This document shows positions 52,431 to 61,335 of a stretch of 64,000 nucleotides of DNA, piece after piece. The notes under the pieces were generated by a model. That model was not told the origin of the DNA and did no database searches. It saw only the letters and a program-made list of their open reading frames with translations. Source of the stretch: Flagellimonas marinaquae (GTDB lineage Bacteria; Bacteroidota; Bacteroidia; Flavobacteriales; Flavobacteriaceae). Numbering within the stretch: position 1 is the first letter of the stretch; every line of letters starts with the position of its first letter. The position numbers and the translations under genes were made by a program. The stretch is taken from positions 523,001 to 587,000 of the forward strand of contig NZ_CP092415.1 in the NCBI RefSeq assembly GCF_023716465.1. The letters run 5' to 3'.

Positions 52431-53894
52431 TTATTTTTTTAGGCTCTTAAGAGCTTCTTTCACTTCTTTAAAATCATCAAAATCTACCCGGACACCATTG
52501 GTTTCCTGATAGGTCTCGTGGCCTTTTCCGGCCACAAGGATTATATCGTTGGCCATTGCCAATTTACAAGCTGTATTTATGGCCTGCCTCCTGTTTTCAA
52601 TGGACAACACCTTTCTGGTATTTTGAGGTTCCACACCCGTTTCCATTTCTTCTATAATGGTTTTAGGGGATTCCGTTCGTGGATTATCGGAGGTAAATAT
52701 GGCTTGGTCGCTCATTTCTGAAGCGATATGACCCATAACCGGACGCTTTGACTTGTCACGGTCACCACCACACCCCACTACGGTGATGACGTTTTCATTT
52801 CCAGTCCTCAAGGCGTTGATAGTAACCAACACATTTTTGAGTGCATCCGGCGTATGGGCATAATCAACAATTGCCGTTATTCGCTCTTTTGATATATAAT
52901 ATTGAAACCTTCCATCCACATTTTCCAGCTCGCTCATCAACCTAAGGGTCTCCATTTTTTCTAGACCTAGTATATCCGCGGTGGCATAGATGGCCAACAG
53001 ATTGTATGCGTTAAAATCTCCAATAAGTTTGGACCATAGTTCGTTCTCATCAACTTTCAACAATTGACCATTGAACTGTTTCTCCAAAATTTGTGCCCTG
53101 TAATCGGCGAAGGATTTTAATGCGTAGGTGTATTTTTTTGCCTTGGTGTTCTGCAACATAACAGGCCCGTTTTTATCGTCGATATTTACCAGCGCGAAGG
53201 CCGTTTTTGGCAACCCATCGAACAATTTTTTCTTGGTATCCCGATATTCGGCAAATGTTTTATGGTAATCCAGATGATCATGGGAAAGGTTGGTAAAGAT
53301 GGCACCTTCAAAAAAAAGTCCCTCTGCCCTTTTTTGATGAATACCGTGAGAACTCACCTCCATAAAACAATACTCCACACCAACATCGTTCATTTTGGAC
53401 AAATAATCGTTGATCGTTATTACATCGGGAGTGGTGTGTGTAGCCTTATGCTCGATATCATCCACCAGCACTTTAATCGTTGAAATAAGCCCGACCTTGA
53501 ATCCTGCTTTTTTAAACAGATTGTACAGCAGGGTCGTTACCGTTGTTTTTCCGTTGGTGCCGGTTACCCCAATAAGTTTTAGGTTTTTGGAGGGGTTTTC
53601 GTAAAAATTGGATGCTATTACCGCCAATGCACTATTGCAATCGTTCACCTGAAGATAAGTGACACCGTTCACAACAAGTTCCGGCAGTTCTTCACAGACA
53701 ATGGCCCTAGCACCTAAATCTATAGCCTTTTGGATGTATTCATGCCCATCTGTCACCGTACCTCGAATGGCCACGAACACATCGTCCATTTCCACTTTTC
53801 TGGAATCGAAGTGGATTTGGTTCACCATTACACCGGTATCCCCGCTCACTGCGGAAAGACTTACACCATATAATATGTCCTTCAATAACTTCAT
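52431..53894 (-). CDS. murE: UDP-MurNAc-L-Ala-D-Glu--meso-diaminopimelate ligase
   Basis: 487 aa. ATP loop GVTGTNGKTTVT (109-120). The motif DNPR at 403-406 (TSDNPRTESP) is the mark of meso-diaminopimelate-adding MurE as opposed to lysine-adding enzymes, so the peptidoglycan should be of the mDAP type. The C-terminal AGKGHETYQ is conserved. Its start (53894) overlaps the end of the ftsI gene by 4 nt. Confidence 0.97.
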   Translation of the reverse strand: MKLLKDILYGVSLSAVSGDTGVMVNQIHFDSRKVEMDDVFVAIRGTVTDGHEYIQKAIDLGARAIVCEELPELVVNGVTYLQVNDCNSALAVIASNFYENPSKNLKLIGVTGTNGKTTVTTLLYNLFKKAGFKVGLISTIKVLVDDIEHKATHTTPDVITINDYLSKMNDVGVEYCFMEVSSHGIHQKRAEGLFFEGAIFTNLSHDHLDYHKTFAEYRDTKKKLFDGLPKTAFALVNIDDKNGPVMLQNTKAKKYTYALKSFADYRAQILEKQFNGQLLKVDENELWSKLIGDFNAYNLLAIYATADILGLEKMETLRLMSELENVDGRFQYYISKERITAIVDYAHTPDALKNVLVTINALRTGNENVITVVGCGGDRDKSKRPVMGHIASEMSDQAIFTSDNPRTESPKTIIEEMETGVEPQNTRKVLSIENRRQAINTACKLAMANDIILVAGKGHETYQETNGVRVDFDDFKEVKEALKSLKK

Positions 53895-55900
53895 GAAAGC
53901 TCCAATATTATTTTCTTTACTAGATCAAGACGGGTGCCTTGATCAACAGATTGTTTCTTCACCTTTCCATTTCCATGCACCTCAACCTGAATACCAAGGT
54001 TCTCCAAAAGGGAAACGGCATCCATTCCACTCATACCCCTTACATTGGGCAAGGTGCTGTGTTTTTTTTGCACTTGTGCAAAATATTGTTGGTAGTCCTT
54101 GTCCAAATCGGAATCTTTAAAACTCCCACCGTCCACTTCGTCTACCATGGGTGAAATGGCATGGATCTTCTGGGCCATGGACTTAAATACCGGACCGGAT
54201 ACATCGGCTCCATAATACCCTTCTTCCTTATCTGGTTCGTGAATCACGACAATGCAGGAATATTTGGGGTTGTCTGCCGGAAAATAACCCGCAAACGATG
54301 AGATATAAGCCAACTTGTCCGGGTTTTTAGCTACGTAATTTTTCTGCGTGGTACCTGTTTTACCGGCCATAGAAAAATTCTTGGAGTATAATTTATGGCC
54401 TGTCCCGTAATCTTTCTCCACCACATCCTTTAATAATTGTTGCGCTTTTTTCACAGTTTCTTTGGAACAGATGGAGGAGTTGAGCACTTGTTTATCAAAA
54501 CGCTTAACCACTTTGTTGCCGTCCTTTACTTCTTGGATCAAACGAGGTTTCACATATTCTCCATCATTGGCAATGGCATTGTAAAAAGCCAATGTTTGAA
54601 TGGGTGTCAACGATACTTCGTAGCCATGGGACATCCATCCCAAAGATATCCCCGACCATCCTTTGTCACCAGGATAACGGATAACCGGGTCGCCCTCCCC
54701 TATAATGGGTAGATCCAACTTTTTGTGAAGCCCCATGTTCATTAGGCGGTTTACAAACTTTTCGGGCTCTTCTTTATAATTTTCATTAATGATTTTTGCG
54801 AATGCCGTGTTGGAGGATACGGCGAATGCCCTGGATACGGTAATTTTTCCATACCCGCCCCATCTGGAATCTTTAACCACACCATCATAAATTCGATACC
54901 TTCCTTTTTCCGTATCGATGACAGAACTGGTATCCACCACCTTATCTTCCATAGCAGCGACAAGGGACATCAATTTGAATGTAGAGCCTGGTTCATGTGA
55001 CTCGCCAACGGCATAATTCAATTTCTCGTAATATTTTCCTTCAGAAGTTCTACCCAAGTTGGAAATCGCCTTGATTTCCCCTGTTTGGGTCTCCATCACC
55101 ACTACGCAGCCATGATCGGCCTTGTATTTTTCCAGTTGCTTTAATAGTTCGTGATGCGCTATATCTTGAATATTGACATCGATTGTGGAAACCACATCCA
55201 ATCCATCCTGTGGCTCCACAATATTGTCCAAACCAACGGGTTTCCACTGCCCTTTGGCTATTTTCTGTTTTAAGCGTTTGCCTTCTTTACCTCTTAAATA
55301 GGTTTCGCCAAATGCCCCATCGAGGCCTACGCGGGTATAGTAACCGTTTTCGTCAACACGTTCGTAACCAATGCTACGGGCGGCCATTTTACCCAAAGGA
55401 TATTCGCGCACAACACGATGCGTTTCCACAAAACCTCCTTTATAGGGTCCCAGGTTAAAGAGCGGGAATTGTTTGATCCTAACATAATCCAAATAACCAA
55501 CATTACGAGCGACCAGTTTATACCTATTGCCATTGGCCCTGGCCTTACGGAACAATTGTCTGTAATACGAAGATGGACGATCGAACAATTTGCCCAAAGA
55601 ATCGGACAAGGCACCTACGTGGTTCTCAAAATTTTCTTGTGATACGGTCTTGGCATCGAACCTGATTTCATATTTTGGAACCGATGCCGCCAACAGACTA
55701 CCATCTTCTGAATAAAGATTGCCCCGATTTGGTTCAATAGTGAACATCTTCTCGGTTTTGCTGAGCGCCAATTCCTTGTATTTTTCGCCCTGCACCATTT
55801 GGATATCCACCAATTTCACCACCACTGCTATGGCCAAAACAACAAGCCCCGTTGCTACGAGGTACAATCTGTTCATTATATTTTTTTCGGTGATGGCCAC
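53891..55900 (-). CDS. ftsI: Septal penicillin-binding protein FtsI (PBP3) with PASTA domain
   Basis: 669 aa. One membrane helix (about 12-30), pedestal domain, transpeptidase domain with SxxK as STFK (306-309), SSN (362-364) and KTGT (514-517), and a C-terminal PASTA domain (about 608-668). It starts with GTG at 55898-55900, overlapping the ftsL stop; an ATG eight codons on (55876) is also possible. Class B PBP cross-linking septal peptidoglycan with FtsW. Confidence 0.96.
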   Translation of the reverse strand: MAITEKNIMNRLYLVATGLVVLAIAVVVKLVDIQMVQGEKYKELALSKTEKMFTIEPNRGNLYSEDGSLLAASVPKYEIRFDAKTVSQENFENHVGALSDSLGKLFDRPSSYYRQLFRKARANGNRYKLVARNVGYLDYVRIKQFPLFNLGPYKGGFVETHRVVREYPLGKMAARSIGYERVDENGYYTRVGLDGAFGETYLRGKEGKRLKQKIAKGQWKPVGLDNIVEPQDGLDVVSTIDVNIQDIAHHELLKQLEKYKADHGCVVVMETQTGEIKAISNLGRTSEGKYYEKLNYAVGESHEPGSTFKLMSLVAAMEDKVVDTSSVIDTEKGRYRIYDGVVKDSRWGGYGKITVSRAFAVSSNTAFAKIINENYKEEPEKFVNRLMNMGLHKKLDLPIIGEGDPVIRYPGDKGWSGISLGWMSHGYEVSLTPIQTLAFYNAIANDGEYVKPRLIQEVKDGNKVVKRFDKQVLNSSICSKETVKKAQQLLKDVVEKDYGTGHKLYSKNFSMAGKTGTTQKNYVAKNPDKLAYISSFAGYFPADNPKYSCIVVIHEPDKEEGYYGADVSGPVFKSMAQKIHAISPMVDEVDGGSFKDSDLDKDYQQYFAQVQKKHSTLPNVRGMSGMDAVSLLENLGIQVEVHGNGKVKKQSVDQGTRLDLVKKIILELS

Positions 55901-56217
55901 TATTCCGATGATTTAACTTTAATTTTTTTTGGTGGATTTTTAGAAGGCACCAAACCTTTTTCCGCTACAACCTCGCGCAACGTTGATTCCAATTTTAACT
56001 GTTGCACACTGGAACGAGCTTCAAAAAACTCACTTTTAAGTTTACGGACCTCCTCGTTCAATTGAGCGATCTCCAATACTTTTTTATCGGCATTATGACT
56101 ACTGGAAATCATCATTGCTGCCAAAAACGAGGCAAACAACAGGAACATCCAATTCTTGGGAGCATCTCCGCTCACCAAAAATTTTCCTTTTAATATGTCC
56201 AGCAATCCTTTTCTCAT
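55900..56217 (-). CDS. FtsL-like divisome membrane protein
   Basis: 105 aa. A short cytoplasmic start with FLVSGDAPKN, one membrane helix (about 23-40), then a periplasmic coiled coil of heptads (ADKKVLEIAQLNEEVRKLKSE...) and a basic Lys/Pro tail. Topology, size and location between rsmH and ftsI match FtsL, although direct sequence similarity is weak, as usual for this protein. Its stop overlaps the ftsI GTG start. Confidence 0.85.
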   Translation of the reverse strand: MRKGLLDILKGKFLVSGDAPKNWMFLLFASFLAAMMISSSHNADKKVLEIAQLNEEVRKLKSEFFEARSSVQQLKLESTLREVVAEKGLVPSKNPPKKIKVKSSE

Positions 56218-56257
56218 TTTGTGTTCGTTTTGTTATTCCCATCTTCGCGGGAATCTA

Positions 56258-57160
56258 CTATATGCGTTCCGCAATGCGGAGTTTTGCACTTCTTGCCCTA
56301 TTATTGACCTTTACTTCTTCTGCTGATGGCTTTATCAATCCCCCTACTTTTTTTAACGGGACATTTATGTTCCCGTAAAAATCCTTCTCTGGCTCTCCAT
56401 CGAATTTGCCTGCCCGTATAAATCGTTTTGCCAACCGGTCTTCCAAAGAGTGATAACTGATCAAGCTCAACCGACCACCCTGGACAAGCACTTCGGGAAC
56501 TTGCTCCAAAAATTCCTTGAGCACCTCAATTTCTTGGTTCACCTCTATCCTGATAGCTTGATAGATCTGTGCCAAAATCTTGTTCTCTTTCATCTTGGGC
56601 AAAAATCGTTTGAGCACCCCTTTAAGGTCATCCGTTGTTTTGATAGGCTCTTCCGACCGGGACGCAACAATAGTTTTGGCCAAGGTATTTGCATTTCGCA
56701 ATTCACCATACTGAAAAAGAACCGATGCTAAATCTTCTTGGGAATAGGCATTGACCACCTGATAGGCCGATAATTGGTTGCTTTTGTCCATTCGCATATC
56801 CAAATCTGCGTTGAACCGAATGGAAAAACCACGTTCGGCCTCATCGAACTGATGGGAGGAAACCCCAAAATCCGCCAAGATTCCATCAACTTTCCGAATG
56901 CCATAGAACTTTAAAAATTGTTTGAGATAGCGAAAGTTTTGATTGATCAACTGGAACCTACCATCTTCCAGCGCATTTTGGAGCGCATCTTCATCCTGAT
57001 CAAAAGCGAACAACTTTCCACTTTCCCCCAATCTTTTCAAAATTTCTTTGGAGTGTCCGCCGCCCCCGAAAGTAACATCCACATACACTCCATCTTCTTT
57101 AATATTCAATCCGTCCACCGATTCTTTCAACAAAACCGGATTGTGATATGCACTACTCAT
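56258..57160 (-). CDS. rsmH: 16S rRNA (cytosine1402-N4)-methyltransferase
   Basis: 300 aa from the third of three consecutive ATGs (57158-57160; MSSAYHNPVLLKES). The longer frame to 57268 lies inside mraZ and is rejected; the overlap with mraZ is 8 nt. SAM motif VDVTFGGGGHSKEIL (about 25-39), DGILADFGVSSHQFDEAERGFS (about 98-119) and LISYHSLEDRLAKRF. Second gene of the dcw cluster. Confidence 0.95.
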   Translation of the reverse strand: MSSAYHNPVLLKESVDGLNIKEDGVYVDVTFGGGGHSKEILKRLGESGKLFAFDQDEDALQNALEDGRFQLINQNFRYLKQFLKFYGIRKVDGILADFGVSSHQFDEAERGFSIRFNADLDMRMDKSNQLSAYQVVNAYSQEDLASVLFQYGELRNANTLAKTIVASRSEEPIKTTDDLKGVLKRFLPKMKENKILAQIYQAIRIEVNQEIEVLKEFLEQVPEVLVQGGRLSLISYHSLEDRLAKRFIRAGKFDGEPEKDFYGNINVPLKKVGGLIKPSAEEVKVNNRARSAKLRIAERI

Positions 57161-57608
57161 CATCATCAAAAATCTCCTCGGCCAGATCGGCATAATCCTT
57201 CTCCCCTTCTGCCAAGACTTTTTCGTACATATCCTTGTTCCAGATCTCGATTTTATCAAAAACCGCATTTAGAACCACTTCTTTTTCGATTGCAGCAAAC
57301 TCCACCAAATTTTTTGGGATTTGCAGCCTTCCCGAATCACCATCTATGCTCACCTCTTTCATTCCGGCAACAAAATTTCGGACAAACGCATCGTATTTGC
57401 GATTGATCTTGCTTTTCTTCATCACTTTCTGCATCAAAACATCAAACTCCGCTTTGGGATACAATTCCAGACATTGCTGAAAAACCGATCTTTTTATCAC
57501 AAACCCATCTTGTAGAACAGGCAAAAGCTGATTCTTCAAAGAAATGGGCAATAAAACCCTTCCCTTGGAGTCTGCTTTGCAATCATGTTGTCCTATGATA
57601 TGGGTCAC
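57153..57608 (-). CDS. mraZ: Transcriptional regulator MraZ
   Basis: 151 aa with two AbrB-like SpoVT folds. Starts with GTG at 57606-57608 (MTHIIGQHDCKADSKGRVLLP). Each half has the DxKGRxxxP-type motif: DSKGRVLLPISLK (about 13-25) and DSGRLQIPKNLVEF (about 86-99). MraZ represses the dcw cluster in several bacteria. Here three evenly spaced GTGG boxes (57658-57684) lie just upstream of the -7 element, fitting autoregulation. First gene of the cluster. Confidence 0.95.
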   Translation of the reverse strand: MTHIIGQHDCKADSKGRVLLPISLKNQLLPVLQDGFVIKRSVFQQCLELYPKAEFDVLMQKVMKKSKINRKYDAFVRNFVAGMKEVSIDGDSGRLQIPKNLVEFAAIEKEVVLNAVFDKIEIWNKDMYEKVLAEGEKDYADLAEEIFDDDE

Positions 57609-57637
57609 TAGAAATCAATTGGTTAGTTAATACAACT

Positions 57638-57645
57638 CAAATATA
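57638..57645 (-). promoter_or_regulatory. -7 promoter element of the dcw cluster
   Basis: Minus-strand TATATTTG, an exact TAnnTTTG match, 30 nt upstream of the mraZ GTG start. The -33 region is covered by MraZ boxes. Confidence 0.6.
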
Positions 57646-57657
57646 TAGATTTTATTT

Positions 57658-57684
57658 CCACATTTCTCCACTTAACACCACTTT
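57658..57684 (-). promoter_or_regulatory. MraZ operator: three 7-nt boxes with 3-nt spacers
   Basis: On the minus strand the boxes read AAAGTGG (57678-57684), TAAGTGG (57668-57674) and AATGTGG (57658-57664), each separated by exactly 3 nt, giving a 10-bp period. This matches the repeated AAAGTG-like boxes bound by MraZ in other bacteria. They lie 13-39 nt upstream of the -7 element, over the -33 region. A fourth copy, AAAGTGG at 57699-57705, is one base out of phase. Confidence 0.7.
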
Positions 57685-57840
57685 TGTTAATAAATTCTCC
57701 ACTTTTAAGAAAAAAGCAGCAAAACTAGGAGAAAAAATCAGAAGAGCAACATGGTCCTCTTTTTAGAAGAAGAACCACTGGATTAAGAAAAGTTATTTTA
57801 GATATGACAAAATCCTAAAATCTTTGTGATATGAAATTCC

Positions 57841-57848
57841 TATATTTG
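57841..57848 (+). promoter_or_regulatory. -7 promoter element of the alpha/beta hydrolase gene
   Basis: TATATTTG exactly matches TAnnTTTG, 26 nt before the ATG at 57875. Confidence 0.5.
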
Positions 57849-57874
57849 CCGCTCTTACTACCAACTAACTATTG

Positions 57875-58639
57875 ATGGAGGAGCATTTAATCGATGATGG
57901 CAAATACCGGTATATAGAAAAAGGAGAAGGTACTCCTATGATTATATTACATGGTTTAATGGGAGGCCTGAGCAATTTCCAAGGGGTTTCCGAATATTTC
58001 CCCTCCATGGGATACAAGGTCCTTATCCCGGAACTGCCCATTTACGATATGCCCCTATTAAAGACTACGGTAAAGAACTTTGCTACCTTTTTAGAAGGCT
58101 TTATTGAACACAAAGGCTTAAAGGATGTAATATTACTTGGGAATTCCTTGGGCGGACATATTGGACTCCTACACACCAAAATGTACCCCGAAATGGTAAA
58201 GGCACTTGTAATTACAGGTAGTTCGGGACTTTACGAAAGTGCCATGGGGGACGGATACCCAAAGCGTGGCGACTACGAATTCATAAAAAAGAAGGCAGAA
58301 GATGTTTTCTATGACCCAAAAGTAGCCACCAAAGAAATCGTGGACGAGGTTTTTGCCACGGTAAACGATAGAATGAAACTGGTAAAAACATTGGCCATTG
58401 CCAAAAGTGCCATTCGACACAATATGTCAAAAGATTTACCGCACATGAACACCCCAACCTGTATTATTTGGGGAGAAAACGATACCGTAACCCCTCCCAA
58501 CGTAGCCACAGAGTTCCACGAATTGTTGCCAGACTCGGACCTATATTGGATAGAAAAGTGTGGCCATGCCCCCATGATGGAGCACCCCAATGAGTTTAAC
58601 CGTATTCTTGAGGCTTGGCTCAAAAAGCGTAACTTCTAA
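57875..58639 (+). CDS. Alpha/beta-fold hydrolase
   Basis: 254 aa from the ATG at 57875 (the frame extends one codon to a TTG). Catalytic triad visible: nucleophile Ser91 in LLGNSLGGH, acid Asp203 in IWGENDTVTP, base His231 in KCGHAPMMEHP; oxyanion-hole motif LHGLMGG at about 26-32. Substrate unknown; similar proteins are esterases or C-C hydrolases. No cap domain is clear. engB starts 2 nt after its stop, so they are co-transcribed. Confidence 0.88.
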   Translation: MEEHLIDDGKYRYIEKGEGTPMIILHGLMGGLSNFQGVSEYFPSMGYKVLIPELPIYDMPLLKTTVKNFATFLEGFIEHKGLKDVILLGNSLGGHIGLLHTKMYPEMVKALVITGSSGLYESAMGDGYPKRGDYEFIKKKAEDVFYDPKVATKEIVDEVFATVNDRMKLVKTLAIAKSAIRHNMSKDLPHMNTPTCIIWGENDTVTPPNVATEFHELLPDSDLYWIEKCGHAPMMEHPNEFNRILEAWLKKRNF

Positions 58640-58641
58640 AC

Positions 58642-59256
58642 ATGAAAATTACATCGGCAGAATTTGTAATGAGCAACTCCAATGTTGCCAAATGCCCCAA
58701 TGAACCCATACCAGAATATGCGTTTATAGGACGGTCCAATGTTGGCAAATCATCGCTGATCAATATGTTGGTAGAGCGAAAGGCTTTGGCAAAAACATCC
58801 GGAAGGCCAGGAAAAACCCAACTCATCAATCATTTTAAGATCAACAACAATTGGTTTCTTGTAGATTTGCCGGGTTATGGATATGCAAGAGTCTCGAAAA
58901 AAGACAAAAAAACCTTTCAGAAATACATTACCGAGTATTTTCAAAAAAGAAAGCAGTTGGTTTGTGCCTTTGTTTTAGTAGATGTTCGCCATGATCCACA
59001 ACCGGTGGATTTGGAGTTTATGGAGTGGCTCGGCATTAATCAGATTCCATTCGCCATAATTTTTACCAAAGCGGACAAACTTAAGCCCAATGCAATAAAA
59101 AAACAGACCGCAGCCTATCTTCAAAAGTTATTGGATGGCGTATGGGAAGAAGCACCCCCACATTTTACCACTTCATCCTCCAACCGAATGGGACGAGAAG
59201 AGCTTTTGGATTTTATTGACGGGATCAATCAAGATTTTTTTCAAAACAAGAGCTGA
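58642..59256 (+). CDS. engB: Ribosome biogenesis GTP-binding protein EngB/YsxC
   Basis: 204 aa. G1 GRSNVGKSSLIN (about 33-44), G3 DLPGYGYARV (about 76-85) and G4 TKADKLK (about 143-149) are seen, plus the SSSNRMGREELLDFI C-terminus. Essential GTPase in late large-subunit assembly in several bacteria. It is 2 nt after the hydrolase gene and is followed by about 190 nt with no obvious feature. Confidence 0.95.
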   Translation: MKITSAEFVMSNSNVAKCPNEPIPEYAFIGRSNVGKSSLINMLVERKALAKTSGRPGKTQLINHFKINNNWFLVDLPGYGYARVSKKDKKTFQKYITEYFQKRKQLVCAFVLVDVRHDPQPVDLEFMEWLGINQIPFAIIFTKADKLKPNAIKKQTAAYLQKLLDGVWEEAPPHFTTSSSNRMGREELLDFIDGINQDFFQNKS

Positions 59257-59443
59257 CTTCTTCTGCACCAACTCGGCCATTACACAACACCTATTCTATA
59301 TCCCCAATACACAACTTGTTAATCTGACCGTCTCTATCTTGATATATCTCAGTGCAAATATGTTTTACAAAGTACTGGATTAATAAAAATAGTTAGCAAA
59401 GCAAACACACAATTCCGTACTTTAGACCACCTAAACCACAAAA

Positions 59444-59941
59444 ATGCTATCCAACGATACACGATTCTCCCCTGCAGGATTTATTAAGATAATGTCATTA
59501 TTGCACTTGGGCATTTCAGCAACGCCCATTGTTTTAGGAACACTTTTTTACTTCAACACTGATAATGCGATATTCGATATTTCCAGTACAGATGACTTTT
59601 TTTTGGCGTTAGTACCCTTGGGCGCTATTGGCAGTATCTTTTTTGGTGACTTGGTTTTCAAGAAAATGACACGCAATTTACCGGACAGCATAGATCTACG
59701 CACCAAGCTGGCAAGGTTCCAAACCGCCTCGATCATAAAATATGCCTTATTGGAAGGGGCTGCTATCCTCGGAATTGTAGTCTTTATCCACACACAAAAC
59801 CTGATCTATTTGATCATTGGGGCCCTGGTGGTTTTTTACCTAGCATTGCTCCATCCTACCAAGCAAAAAATTGAAAATTCACTTTCCCTAACCGGCGAGG
59901 ACAAAGCAAAATTTGACCGTGTAAACGCTCCCTTGGACTAA
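59444..59941 (+). CDS. Membrane protein of unknown function
   Basis: 165 aa with four membrane helices (about 12-36, 49-68, 97-116, 119-138) and a charged C-terminal tail (PTKQKIENSLSLTGEDKAKFDR). ATG at 59444. No named family is recognised. Its stop overlaps the stop of gldC by 4 nt on the opposite strand. No terminator is seen. Confidence 0.75.
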   Translation: MLSNDTRFSPAGFIKIMSLLHLGISATPIVLGTLFYFNTDNAIFDISSTDDFFLALVPLGAIGSIFFGDLVFKKMTRNLPDSIDLRTKLARFQTASIIKYALLEGAAILGIVVFIHTQNLIYLIIGALVVFYLALLHPTKQKIENSLSLTGEDKAKFDRVNAPLD

Positions 59942-60279
59942 CGGTCCTTTTTCAATTCCAATTTTTCCGCAAAATAGTCGCAGAAATCCTTCATGGTGGC
60001 CGTCATTTTTTCATCTTGGGTAGCCTTATAAAAAGTATCGGCCATTGTTTCCAAAGTTTGATGAAAAAATACCTTCATCTCATCTACGGGCATATCCTTG
60101 GTCCACAGGTCGATTTTTAGGGATTCTTGATTTTTACTGTCCCAAACGGACAACAACATGGCTTTGGCCTCTTCCTCGTTAATTCCACCATCTTGTGCCG
60201 ACCATTTTAACTCCTCGGGCACTCTGTTCTCGTCCAGCCCAACCTTCAATGTAATCTCCGAAGTATGTTTTACTGCCAT
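59938..60279 (-). CDS. gldC: Gliding motility protein GldC
   Basis: 113 aa cytoplasmic protein (MAVKHTSEITLKVGLDENRV), with the SVWDSKNQESLKIDLWTKDMPVDEMKVFF core that is diagnostic of GldC. In Flavobacterium johnsoniae, loss of GldC reduces gliding. It immediately follows gldB (stop and start adjacent at 60279/60280), the known gldB-gldC order. Confidence 0.92.
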   Translation of the reverse strand: MAVKHTSEITLKVGLDENRVPEELKWSAQDGGINEEEAKAMLLSVWDSKNQESLKIDLWTKDMPVDEMKVFFHQTLETMADTFYKATQDEKMTATMKDFCDYFAEKLELKKDR

Positions 60280-61269
60280 TTATCTTTTTGGTTTGTAATT
60301 TGATTGTTTTAGAATTTCATCTGCCGGCGTATCCAATAACTGTTTTAGACCTTCACCGTTTTTTTCCATATATGCCCTAACGATCTGCCAGCCCATATAT
60401 CGCCCCAATCTTGGTGGTGACTCATTGTCCAGTTCCAATCCAAATTTGGAAAATGGAGCGGGATCTAAAAACTTTCTATCCAGACCTGCATCTGTACTGT
60501 ACAATAATTCTCGCTCAACAAAATATTTCCACATTTGCTCTTCGTTTGCGCCGGCCCACTCCATTTCCTCATCGGAATATCCAATCTTTTGGGCATCAGT
60601 TGCAAACGGGATTAGTTTATCCTTTAAGTATAGTTCTTTACCGTAGTATACCATTCGGGAAAGTAATGTTCTGTTACGTGGATACGTAAGTACTTTTTTG
60701 GAAAATGCACTGGATACATCCGATACTAAATACTTTTTATCCAGATTTGATGCAATATACCGCTGTATCCCTTCATAAAAATGATGGTCTTCCCCGAGAT
60801 AATTGTCCAGTCCTATCAACAACAGGGAATCTGTTAAGATGATCCTATTTTCATATCTCACATCCGAAGTTAAGGTTACCACGTGGGGCACTCGAATTCC
60901 CGGAAAATAATATTTTATATGTTTAAAAAGAGATTCAAGTTCTTCCGATTCCTTATCGAAATCGGGAAATGCCTTTTCAACTTCGTTCGATAATTCCACC
61001 TGAAGGGTATCCGTTAGTTTGGCCACCCAAACACTGTCCGTAAACTGTTCGGGGAACAAATATGGATACTTTGTTTTTAATTTAGGGATATCGGTCTCGG
61101 ACGCCCTTGCAAATTCTTGGTCAAACCTGGAAACCTTTAAATCTATCGTAATTTTCTCGATTTCCTCTTCGGTTTTATCCGTTTCGGCACATGCTGCAAA
61201 CAGAAAAACCACCAATACAGAAAAGCTTTTATAAAAGGTATTTCCAAAGTATTTCAACAAGCACTTCAT
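60280..61269 (-). CDS. gldB: Gliding motility lipoprotein GldB
   Basis: 329 aa from the ATG at 61267-61269, which begins a lipoprotein signal (MKCLLKYFGNTFYKSFSVL...AAC; lipobox FAAC, Cys about 27). The frame extends 31 codons upstream into the nadE region and is rejected. Family segments: LDNYLGEDHHFY, YPRNRTLLSRMVYYGKELYLKDK (about 195-217) and APFSKFGLELDNESPPRLGRYMGWQIVRAYM near the end. GldB is essential for gliding; mutants also lose chitin use and phage sensitivity in F. johnsoniae. Divergent from nadE. Confidence 0.93.
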   Translation of the reverse strand: MKCLLKYFGNTFYKSFSVLVVFLFAACAETDKTEEEIEKITIDLKVSRFDQEFARASETDIPKLKTKYPYLFPEQFTDSVWVAKLTDTLQVELSNEVEKAFPDFDKESEELESLFKHIKYYFPGIRVPHVVTLTSDVRYENRIILTDSLLLIGLDNYLGEDHHFYEGIQRYIASNLDKKYLVSDVSSAFSKKVLTYPRNRTLLSRMVYYGKELYLKDKLIPFATDAQKIGYSDEEMEWAGANEEQMWKYFVERELLYSTDAGLDRKFLDPAPFSKFGLELDNESPPRLGRYMGWQIVRAYMEKNGEGLKQLLDTPADEILKQSNYKPKR

Positions 61270-61335
61270 TTTTAAGGGCACAGGGTTTAAATTTACAGGG
61301 CACAAAGGTAATTTATTGAATCTAAATAGTAGAAC

